Below, in pieces: positions 24,374 through 31,997 of a stretch of 32,808 nt of DNA (position 1 is its first letter; every line of letters starts with the position of its first letter). Source of the stretch: Acholeplasma sp. OttesenSCG-928-E16. Its GTDB lineage: Bacteria; Bacillota_I; Bacilli_A; Acholeplasmatales; Acholeplasmataceae. Under the pieces are notes generated by a model that was not told the DNA's origin, made no database searches, and was given only the letters and a program-made list of their open reading frames with translations. Location: the NCBI GenBank assembly GCA_030266845.1, contig JAJDIT010000011.1, positions 1-32,808 on the forward strand, read 5' to 3'. The position numbers and the translations under genes are program-made.

Positions 24374-24413
24374 ATTAAATAAAGAAAGAAGAAGCCAATT
24401 ATTGACTTCTTCT
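24374..24413 (-). terminator. terminator of the nuclease/lipoprotein operon
   Basis: On the minus strand AGAAGAAGTCA pairs with TGGCTTCTTCT (24387-24413, one G-U) and is followed by TTCTTTATTTAAT. On the plus strand the same position would be a C-A mismatch, which supports minus-strand use. Confidence 0.7.
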
Positions 24414-24436
24414 ATATTCCATTACTTTACTGTTTT

Positions 24437-26275
24437 TTATGCCTTGAATATTATATTGTCAAACATCATTCTAGCATCATTACCTCCAGCTTTTCCGCCT
24501 TCAGCGTATAGCCTAAATGCGCTTGCGTTAAATGAAGCTACGTTTTGAACAACATTCTTAAAGCATGTTCCAGCTGCAATTGTTGCCTCAGAAAAATCAC
24601 TAGGAATGTCTGACATTGCTTTAATATCTAATGCTGTAACCCATTCTCCTGAACCGTTTTTGTATTGTAGTTCAACTTTTGAAAAGAAGCTTGCTGCACT
24701 AGTGTTCCAATATCTAACATCAAAACTGATTTCCTTGATAACTGATCCGATATTAAATATAGCGTAAGCTACTCCATTATAGTTACCAGTTCCAGCAGAG
24801 CCATCGCTTTCTAGTCTTGGTGATAAGACTAAAGAGTTCCATGTTTCTGGGATTGTAATAGATTGTGAGGTTACATGATTGAATGCTACTCTATGAACAT
24901 CAACGATTGTTACTGCAGAACCTGATACACCATCTGTTAGGCTAATTCCAGTAGCTGTCGAATAAGAGGTATTATTATCTGAAGCCTTAGGGAAAGCAAA
25001 TGAGAAGATCGCTTCTAGTTCACCTGTTGATACTGCTTGTTTAACTGTAAAGTTAACTGTTCCAGTTCCAATTGACTCTTCACCATATTTAGCAGTGTAT
25101 GTCATTACTACTTCGCTATCAGCGCCTGAAGGTCTAGTTATCGTTCCATCGTTAGCCATAACAGTTGGTTTGTCAGAACTCCAAGAAATTGAAGCACCAT
25201 AAGGAGCTGTTGTTGGTAAAACTACATTAGCAACAACATTATCGTTGTCATTTGGAATAACTGAATCAAAATGAGCTGAAGCAAGTGCTTTTAATTCTGC
25301 TGCTGAAGCAAGAGAACCAATAGTAATTTGATCATCATTATAAAGTGTAAGTTGCGGAACACTACTATAAGAAGAAATTAAAGCTTTTGTAACGCTAATC
25401 TTTGTTCCTGCAGCTACTTCATTTTGTAATAACTTCCAAGTTTCATTTTCAAATCTAACATCAAATTCTACTTGGTCATCAGTTGATGCGAATACGACAT
25501 TGTTTTTACCAGTAAGTTTAGCTTTATTCTTTAATACACCAGTAATATTAGCTAAAGCGAATTGATTATTAACATTATTAATATCAGCACCCTTAGTGAA
25601 GTCTTTAGCTTCTAATGCGTTTCCTTCGCTTACTACAGATACAGCAGTTGCATCTTTAATTTCGTGTTGTCCAAAGGCTACATCCTTAGTTCCTGTAACA
25701 ACGACTTCATTTCCAGAAACGAATTTGCTTTGTAGTGCAGCTCCAACATTATATACTAAGATTCCGCCTGCGTTTCCTTTAGCTTGAATGAATGCATCCA
25801 TTCTATCGTTTGAACCACGGTAAACATGAGTGACGACACCAGCAAACGAAACGACTAAACCATTAGCTGCGCTTCTGAATTGGTCTAAAGTCAATACTGA
25901 CTGTGGTAATACTTTAACGTTAAAGTCTTTAGTTCTAGATTTTATTTTTGCAGTTAAGACAACATCAACTGCAGCTGTCACTTCTTTAACGATGATTTTA
26001 ACTTGTTGCATATCTTCTACTTCTTCAACAGTTGATGTAACTTCAAGTGCATCACTATTATTTGAAGACCAAGTTATTGCATAAGTTGTTCCATCGCTAG
26101 TAACTTCTTTATAAAGATAATATTCACCTTTTGAGTATTCGTCTTGCACGATTGAAGAAAGTCTATCTAATACTTCATCAATCTTCTCTGAGTTTCCTCC
26201 ACCGCCAAAGCCATCGCATGCGACAACTCCTAATAAAAGAAACACCGATAGTACTAATAGTCCAAGTTTTTTCAT
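24437..26275 (-). CDS. large surface lipoprotein with Ig-like and OB-like modules
   Basis: Lipoprotein signal with Cys20 (LLGVVAC), then a Gly-rich spacer. From residue positions I see: an Ig-like module at about 30-122 (ITWSSNNSDA), an OB-fold-like module at about 130-215 (VVSFAGVVTHVYR, GNEVVVTG), a second OB-like module at about 235-318, another Ig-like module at about 325-413 with ISWSSDKPTVMANDGTITRP, the typical atrophied bacterial Ig sequence, and a C-terminal beta-sandwich of about 190 residues ending in FDNIIFKA that looks like a binding domain. No enzyme motif was seen. OB-like modules beside an extracellular nuclease are known from Bacillus YhcR, so nucleic acid binding at the cell surface is a reasonable guess. 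GGAGG ribosome site; 28 bases behind the nuclease gene with no promoter between, so one operon. Confidence 0.75.
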   Translation of the reverse strand: MKKLGLLVLSVFLLLGVVACDGFGGGGNSEKIDEVLDRLSSIVQDEYSKGEYYLYKEVTSDGTTYAITWSSNNSDALEVTSTVEEVEDMQQVKIIVKEVTAAVDVVLTAKIKSRTKDFNVKVLPQSVLTLDQFRSAANGLVVSFAGVVTHVYRGSNDRMDAFIQAKGNAGGILVYNVGAALQSKFVSGNEVVVTGTKDVAFGQHEIKDATAVSVVSEGNALEAKDFTKGADINNVNNQFALANITGVLKNKAKLTGKNNVVFASTDDQVEFDVRFENETWKLLQNEVAAGTKISVTKALISSYSSVPQLTLYNDDQITIGSLASAAELKALASAHFDSVIPNDNDNVVANVVLPTTAPYGASISWSSDKPTVMANDGTITRPSGADSEVVMTYTAKYGEESIGTGTVNFTVKQAVSTGELEAIFSFAFPKASDNNTSYSTATGISLTDGVSGSAVTIVDVHRVAFNHVTSQSITIPETWNSLVLSPRLESDGSAGTGNYNGVAYAIFNIGSVIKEISFDVRYWNTSAASFFSKVELQYKNGSGEWVTALDIKAMSDIPSDFSEATIAAGTCFKNVVQNVASFNASAFRLYAEGGKAGGNDARMMFDNIIFKA

Positions 26276-26303
26276 AATTTCCTCCTTTAATTTAAAAATT
26301 TAT

Positions 26304-27521
26304 TTACTCCCTTGGATCGGGTAATTGTGGTAACGCATTTGGAATCGGTTTGCTATTAGCATAATCCCACATTAAATCTTTTTCTCCATGGATTCCCCAT
26401 CCATTATTTTTAGCTCTTACATAGGCGTTTTCGCAATATCCTACATAAGGAACATTCAAATAATGAAAGGCTCTTGCTTCTGTTGTTAAATCTTGACTTC
26501 TAACATCAGATAGTCCAGCTCTTACAACCATAAAGTTTGCCAAGTATCCATCAATCCATACATATCCTAAATATCTAAGATAAGTATCCCTAAGTCCCCC
26601 ATTTAAAACTGATTGGATTTCAATTTTTGCGCCTCTTGATTTAGCTTGGTTTAATAGATGCTTCATAAAGACGCTAGCTGGTTGACCCCATTCTTCAACA
26701 CCGACTCCACCTGGTGAATTTTCTTTTGTATCAATAAGTGTAAATCTAAGTTTAACTTGTTTTGTATATTGGCCAGCTGAATCTAAGAATGGTCTAGAGT
26801 CATCTTTAGTTTCAAAAGTTGCGGTATCACCATCAGCGACACTTAATAAGTTAACTTCAATCACACCACCGCCACCTAGATTACTATCGCTTTCACTTAC
26901 AAAAGGTAACTCTCTATATTCATCTAATAAAATTGGACCCTTATTTAACTCTTCATCTGTTTTAACTGGAAAATCTTCGTTCTTTAAATATTGAAACATT
27001 CCTTCTAAATACATAATAAAATCATATGGCTGATATTTTGATCTAGCTTTCATGTAGGCTGGTTTTCTAATTAGAGTTACAAATTTGCCAAATTCAACTG
27101 TTCCCCCAATATCACCGATGATATCTTGCGTCTTGTCGCCTTGTTTTAGAACAATTACATCATCTCCATTAAAAAGTAAATCATTATTTTCTAAATCCGC
27201 TTTTTCCTTAAGGATTTCATCAGTTACCATTGATCTTGCAATAACAAAATAATCTTGTGCTTTAATTGTGCCAGATAATTCTATTTGATATGATACGATA
27301 GATTCTCCATTTGAATATATTTCAATCATCCATTCTGATAAATCAATATCTTTTTGGGATAGATTGTATAATTCAATTGCGGTATTATCTAAATCGCTTG
27401 TTGAGTAGTACTTTGAAATAATAATATTGGACTTTGTATAGTTTTCCTTACCACCATTATCACAGCCAAAACTAATAAATCCGATGACTACCAATAATAA
27501 AATATATACTATTTTTTTCAT
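26304..27521 (-). CDS. surface lipoprotein with lamin-tail and staphylococcal-nuclease domains
   Basis: Lipoprotein signal with Cys20 (ISFGC, a loose lipobox). Residues about 32-145 form a lamin-tail domain (IIISKYYSTSD, AIELYNLSQKDIDLSEW, DYFVIARS). Residues about 220-375 form a thermonuclease domain: VADGDT, then KLRFTLIDTKE and YLRYLGYVW, with the equivalents of staphylococcal nuclease Asp21, Arg35, Asp40, Glu43 and Arg87 all present (numbered from this start: Asp232, Arg259, Asp264, Glu267, Arg316). So a calcium-dependent, cell-surface DNA/RNA-degrading activity is likely. I prefer the ATG at 27521 to the one at 27527: spacing from GAGG is right and the lipid Cys then falls at residue 20 as in the three neighbouring lipoproteins. 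Confidence 0.88.
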   Translation of the reverse strand: MKKIVYILLLVVIGFISFGCDNGGKENYTKSNIIISKYYSTSDLDNTAIELYNLSQKDIDLSEWMIEIYSNGESIVSYQIELSGTIKAQDYFVIARSMVTDEILKEKADLENNDLLFNGDDVIVLKQGDKTQDIIGDIGGTVEFGKFVTLIRKPAYMKARSKYQPYDFIMYLEGMFQYLKNEDFPVKTDEELNKGPILLDEYRELPFVSESDSNLGGGGVIEVNLLSVADGDTATFETKDDSRPFLDSAGQYTKQVKLRFTLIDTKENSPGGVGVEEWGQPASVFMKHLLNQAKSRGAKIEIQSVLNGGLRDTYLRYLGYVWIDGYLANFMVVRAGLSDVRSQDLTTEARAFHYLNVPYVGYCENAYVRAKNNGWGIHGEKDLMWDYANSKPIPNALPQLPDPRE

Positions 27522-27552
27522 CCTCATACACCTCTTTATTTCCTCTAATAAT

Positions 27553-27561
27553 ATTATATCA
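27553..27561 (-). promoter_or_regulatory. extended -10 promoter of the nuclease operon
   Basis: Minus strand TGATATAAT, 32 bases before the nuclease gene start; no good -35. A palindrome lies directly upstream. Confidence 0.55.
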
Positions 27562-27579
27562 TTATTAATATCTTTTTAT

Positions 27580-27600
27580 TATGAAAATTATATTTTCATA
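27580..27600. promoter_or_regulatory. operator-like palindrome upstream of the nuclease promoter
   Basis: Perfect nine-base arms, TATGAAAAT and ATTTTCATA, around a three-base TAT centre. It overlaps or just precedes the -35 position of the nuclease operon promoter. Could be a regulator site or a weak hairpin. Confidence 0.4.
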
Positions 27601-27620
27601 TTTTTTTGAGAAAATTAGTT

Positions 27621-27653
27621 GAAAGAAAGGCCATAGATATCCTCTATGACCTT
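27621..27653 (-). terminator. terminator of the ABC-transporter/654-residue lipoprotein operon
   Basis: On the minus strand AAGGTCATAG pairs with CTATGGCCTT (27627-27653, one G-U) around a seven-base loop, followed by TCTTTC. As with the terminator at 24374, the pair would be a mismatch on plus. Confidence 0.65.
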
Positions 27654-27679
27654 AATTTTATAAAATATTGCTAATAAGA

Positions 27680-29644
27680 TTAAGCGGCAGGGTTAACTTT
27701 TAAACCAGCTGCTTCGTATAATGTAAATTGTGTTTTTGCAGGAGTACTACCTTGACTATCACTTGTATATCCTGATTCAAAATAACCACCAAATCCTGAA
27801 ATAGTTACTGAAGCTCCATTAGCTAAACCGTCAAAATTAAGTGTCTTACTTGAAGCTCTTACTGCAATAGTATCTCCATTTGCTAATGTAAGTGTAAATG
27901 ATGTGTTAGAAGATGTACTATCATTATTTTTAAGGTTAGATACTGTTCCTGTTGCAGTGATTAATCCACTGATATTTGCAACCATCTTAGCAGCTGAATC
28001 AATATTTGCTGCTGCAGGAACTGTTTGATTAGTTTCAACAACTGTTAATTGAGTTGCCTTAACTTGAACTAATCCACTGTAAACAGATTTTTCACCAACA
28101 ATTTTAACTTTGTTTCCAACTTTTAAATTAGAAGCTGATGGAACACTAGATCCAAAATTTCCATAAATGTAAACATGTTTTCCAGCTCCATCTGTTAATA
28201 ATGCATTACCATAAGATGAACTAATAACTAATGAAATAATACCTTCAACTCTAATTACATCACCATTTGCAACGCTTGCACCAAGTACTTCAGCGATTGT
28301 CTTATCTACATAGTCACCAACATAAATCTTGAATTCTCTTTCATCAGTTTGACCATTTAGAGTTGCAACAACCTTAATTACAGCTTCATTTCTTTGAGCA
28401 GCTACTGGACTTAATGTTAATGTTGTTCCACTAATTGCTGCATAGTCTCCACCACTAACTACTGACCATGCTAATACTGAGTTGTATTCAGAACCAGCTG
28501 CTGGTAATGTATAAGTTAATTCTGAAGGGAAATCTGTTTGAATTGTAATTGATTTAGCATCAACTGCTGCTAATGTAGCGTCTGGCATGTTACCTTTTTC
28601 AGTAATTGAAGCAATTGATAAACTCCATACTGGTTGTGATTTTCCTGATGTAGTTTGTCTTGAGTCTCTTAATTCTCTTACTGTTGCAGTAACTGATACT
28701 TCTTTACCTACGTAATCATATGATTCTTCATGTAATAAACCTTTATAGTAGCTTAATACAAATCCTTTGTCAAAATCAGCACCGTTTGTTGGATCAACAA
28801 ATGTTAATTGATAGTTTCCCCCACCAGTAAAGTCTTTTCTTTCAACAACGTATGCATCAAACTTCATATATTTGATATATGCTGGATCAGTTTTTGAATC
28901 TTTAACTTTAGCATCTGTTGAAGCGTAGCTAGCAAAATCATATGTATTTAAGTTTACGTTTGCTGGTGTTACACTTTGATTTTCATCTTTTAATACTAAT
29001 GTAGCTCCAGTTGCTTGAAGTGCCCAATAGTAAGAATCTAATTGACCAATTAGTGTTCCCTTATCGCCTACCTCAACTGTTGGAGTTTGATAAACCATTA
29101 AAATGTGTCCAGCTGAGTCAGCAACATAGAATGCATCTTCGTCTTTGTTAACAACAGTTACATTAGTTAACTTGAAGCTTGGTACTAATTTACTTTCAGT
29201 TTGTGTTTTGCCTTCCCATGCAGCCTTACCAGCAGCAACTAAGTCAGAAATTGTTGTATATTCAACAGTTCCATCTGGCAATTTAGAAATAGTGATTGTA
29301 AAGACTTTTGTATCAGTTGCTCTACCAAGCTTTAAAGCTCCGGTTAAAGTTACTGTTAAATCTGCGCTTGTTGGTCTATCAACGATTACAGATACGTAGC
29401 CTTCATTTCCTCTATCCTTAATTTCTGCGTAAGTTGCATCACTTGTTGTCCAAGAAGCAGTTGCCTTATTTCTAAGAGAAGTTGGCAAGTCAAATCCAGA
29501 AACTACTGCGTCTTTATCTTCTACTAACGTTTCAATTAATAGTGCATCTGCAGCTTCTTGCAATAGAGCTTCATCGTTATTTGTACAAGCGAACAACGAT
29601 ACAGCAACTAATGCCACCATAAATAATGATAATAGTTTTTTCAT
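27680..29644 (-). CDS. large surface lipoprotein with several OB-like and Ig-like modules, in the ABC transporter operon
   Basis: Lipoprotein signal with Cys20 (SLFAC). The 654 residues read as repeated small beta domains: Ig-like at about 28-121 (ATASWTTSDATYAEI), OB-like at about 145-219 (AFYVADSAGHILMVY), OB-like at about 255-347, Ig-like at about 356-442, OB-like at about 447-537 (GDVIRVEGIISLV, ALLTDGAGKHVYIYG, VKIVGEKSVYSGLVQV) and OB-like at about 545-645 (ITATGTVSN). No catalytic motif is visible. It follows the binding-protein gene by 31 bases, with an AAGGAGAT ribosome site and no promoter between, so it belongs to the transporter operon. It is likely a capture or docking protein for the transported ligand; this is inference from context. 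Confidence 0.75.
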   Translation of the reverse strand: MKKLLSLFMVALVAVSLFACTNNDEALLQEAADALLIETLVEDKDAVVSGFDLPTSLRNKATASWTTSDATYAEIKDRGNEGYVSVIVDRPTSADLTVTLTGALKLGRATDTKVFTITISKLPDGTVEYTTISDLVAAGKAAWEGKTQTESKLVPSFKLTNVTVVNKDEDAFYVADSAGHILMVYQTPTVEVGDKGTLIGQLDSYYWALQATGATLVLKDENQSVTPANVNLNTYDFASYASTDAKVKDSKTDPAYIKYMKFDAYVVERKDFTGGGNYQLTFVDPTNGADFDKGFVLSYYKGLLHEESYDYVGKEVSVTATVRELRDSRQTTSGKSQPVWSLSIASITEKGNMPDATLAAVDAKSITIQTDFPSELTYTLPAAGSEYNSVLAWSVVSGGDYAAISGTTLTLSPVAAQRNEAVIKVVATLNGQTDEREFKIYVGDYVDKTIAEVLGASVANGDVIRVEGIISLVISSSYGNALLTDGAGKHVYIYGNFGSSVPSASNLKVGNKVKIVGEKSVYSGLVQVKATQLTVVETNQTVPAAANIDSAAKMVANISGLITATGTVSNLKNNDSTSSNTSFTLTLANGDTIAVRASSKTLNFDGLANGASVTISGFGGYFESGYTSDSQGSTPAKTQFTLYEAAGLKVNPAA

Positions 29645-29675
29645 TTCTTATATCTCCTTATTTTTTTATTTTAAT

Positions 29676-31049
29676 TTACACAACAACAGAGTTTTCTGCA
29701 AATTTAAATTCATTGTCAATATCTTTACCCTTGAAAATGTTTACTAGCAACGCTCCAACAGCTTGTCTTGCAGCTGCTGATTTTGCAAACGCAGGTGAAG
29801 TAAAGAAATTTTCAGATAAATGGCTTGTTAAGTCTAAAACTTCAGCCGTTAACACACTTTGTTTTGAAGACTTGTCAGCAAATAAGTCTAGCATTACTTG
29901 TTCTTGGTATGAAGAAATTCTAACTGGTGAATATCCACTAGGTACTGAAAATCTTGCAGATTGATTTGGAGCAGTAATGTATTTTAAGAATTGCCAAGCA
30001 ATTTCAACTTCGATATCTGCTTTTTTAAATAATGTAATACTTGGTCCTTGTTGAATGAATGCTTCTTTTACTGATTTAGTCTCATCAATGATATTTCTTC
30101 CAAATCTTGGAGCTGGTACTACACCAACTTCAAATACACCGCCAGCATCTGATGCTGTTGGTACATTATATTTAGTACCACCAGTTGAACTTACTGACAT
30201 TACTAATTCACTAGCTCTAAATTTATCTGATGTGTATCCACCTAGTAATTCTTTTGTAGTCATGTAACCTGGTTTAATAAATGTTTCATAAAAATAGGAT
30301 GCCATTTTTTTCGCTTCAGGACTGTTAAATAAAATTTCACCCTTTGGAGTATTTCCTTGTAATGTAACACTTGTATAAGGAATTCCTAATTGATAAGATG
30401 CTGTAATGTATAAGTTATCTTCTGAGTCATAACCAAATGGAGTTGTAATTCCAGAATTTTCGATTGCCTTAATTTTTTTAGAAAGTTCTAGGATATCATC
30501 CCAAGTTGGTTCAGCAGGCATAGTCAAGTTATGTTTTGCAAAGAATGTCTTATTGTAAAACATTACTTCAGTTGATTTTGAGAATGGTAAATTATAAATT
30601 GAATCATCCCCATAAACTGATCCTTCTGCCCAAAAAGCAGGAACATAATCGGCAATTTCTGCTGCTGTTAATCCAATTCTTGCATCACTAATCAGTGTAT
30701 TTAATTTTTGAACACGATTAGTTCTTAAATATCCAGCAACATGATCTGGATAACAATATGCCATATGTGGTTCATTTCCAGCTGGAATAGCTTTACCGAT
30801 CGCATTATTTAAATCGGAATATCCACCCTTAGCTTCATGAACTATACGGTACTTTTCGCTATATTCAGGATATAGCTCCTCGAATTCTTTAATAAACTCA
30901 TTCAATAGAGCTTGCCCGCCTTGGCTAGCATCTGTTGTTTTTCCCATTGTATGCCAGAATACAATTGTTTTTCTACCATCACCTGGAGTACAAGCGAAAA
31001 TAGAAAATCCAGCAACAATAGCCATAAGCAATAAAAATACTTTTTTCAT
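29676..31049 (-). CDS. ABC transporter solute-binding lipoprotein, UgpB/MalE type
   Basis: Lipoprotein signal with Cys20 (SIFAC), then the cluster-B solute-binding fold: TIVFWHTMG at the N-terminal lobe, LPFSKSTEVMFYNKTFF at the hinge, PTWDDILELSKKIKA, AFIQQGPSITLFKK and the end-domain PSGYSPVR. Family members bind sugars, glycerol-3-phosphate or related compounds outside the membrane and hand them to the permease. 457 residues is normal. It lies 16 bases after the MalG-like permease, with a GGAGG site. The ligand cannot be told from sequence. Confidence 0.9.
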   Translation of the reverse strand: MKKVFLLLMAIVAGFSIFACTPGDGRKTIVFWHTMGKTTDASQGGQALLNEFIKEFEELYPEYSEKYRIVHEAKGGYSDLNNAIGKAIPAGNEPHMAYCYPDHVAGYLRTNRVQKLNTLISDARIGLTAAEIADYVPAFWAEGSVYGDDSIYNLPFSKSTEVMFYNKTFFAKHNLTMPAEPTWDDILELSKKIKAIENSGITTPFGYDSEDNLYITASYQLGIPYTSVTLQGNTPKGEILFNSPEAKKMASYFYETFIKPGYMTTKELLGGYTSDKFRASELVMSVSSTGGTKYNVPTASDAGGVFEVGVVPAPRFGRNIIDETKSVKEAFIQQGPSITLFKKADIEVEIAWQFLKYITAPNQSARFSVPSGYSPVRISSYQEQVMLDLFADKSSKQSVLTAEVLDLTSHLSENFFTSPAFAKSAAARQAVGALLVNIFKGKDIDNEFKFAENSVVV

Positions 31050-31065
31050 TTCTTCCTCCTATTTT

Positions 31066-31986
31066 TTATCCTTTAATACCGCTTCTTGATACACCTTTCA
31101 TGATAGATTTTCTAAATATCATGAATACGATCAATAGAGGTAGGGTAACAATAATTGTTGCAGCCATTTGAAGCTCAGGGTTTCGATCATCACCACTTGA
31201 GAATGCTTCTCTTAGTCCATTAGTAATTAATCTGTAATCACCTTCTGCAACCAAGTTTGGCCACGCATATGAATTCCATGAAGCCATAAGTTTTAAAATG
31301 ATAATCATCGTGATTGTTGATTTTGCTTGTGGAACCATAACTCTCCATAAATATTTCCAGTCACTTGTACCATCAACCTTAGCAGCATAATAAAGTTCAT
31401 TAGGAATAATCTTAAATGCTTGCCTTAATTGATACACATTAAATACACTTACAAAGAATGGAACCGTCATTGATAAGTAAGGTGTTAATGAAAATCCTTC
31501 TCCAGTACCAGCTATCCATCCAAATTTACTAACTGTTAAATAGTTAGTTAAAACCATCATTTCACCAGGAATCATCATCGTTGCAAGCAACACAGAGAAT
31601 AAAGCGTCTTTTCCTCTAAATTGTAGTCTTGAAAGTGCAAATGCCATAAATATCGTTAGTACTGTACCAATTGCGGTTGATACCGCACCAACAGCAACAG
31701 TATTAATCATATACCTTCCTAGTTGGTATTCAGTCATAACCTTTACATAATTATGGAACACCCACTTATCTGGAAAATAAACTGGATTTGCTGAAATAGC
31801 TTGGGCATTAGTCTGCAATGAAACATTAACCATCCAATAAAATGGAATGATAATATATAACGCAAATACTACTAAAAACAAATAGGTTAGAATCATTCTA
31901 ATAACTAAAGATATTTTTTGATTCCTTAGTTGAGTTTGGTGTCTTTTTACCGACTCTTCGTGAGTCATAGTTTGCATCTCTAACAT
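31066..31986 (-). CDS. ABC transporter permease, MalG/UgpE type
   Basis: Inner permease of a carbohydrate-type importer. 306 residues with six hydrophobic helices after a charged N-terminus of about 25 residues. The ATPase-contact (EAA) loop is clear as NELYYAAKVDGTSDWKYLWR followed by VMVPQAKS. AGGAGGTGTC is a strong ribosome site before the ATG. Follows the MalF-like permease by 11 bases. The ATPase gene is not in the window; in many low-GC bacteria a shared MsmK/UgpC type ATPase is encoded elsewhere. Confidence 0.92.
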   Translation of the reverse strand: MLEMQTMTHEESVKRHQTQLRNQKISLVIRMILTYLFLVVFALYIIIPFYWMVNVSLQTNAQAISANPVYFPDKWVFHNYVKVMTEYQLGRYMINTVAVGAVSTAIGTVLTIFMAFALSRLQFRGKDALFSVLLATMMIPGEMMVLTNYLTVSKFGWIAGTGEGFSLTPYLSMTVPFFVSVFNVYQLRQAFKIIPNELYYAAKVDGTSDWKYLWRVMVPQAKSTITMIIILKLMASWNSYAWPNLVAEGDYRLITNGLREAFSSGDDRNPELQMAATIIVTLPLLIVFMIFRKSIMKGVSRSGIKG

Positions 31987-31997
31987 TTTGACACCTC

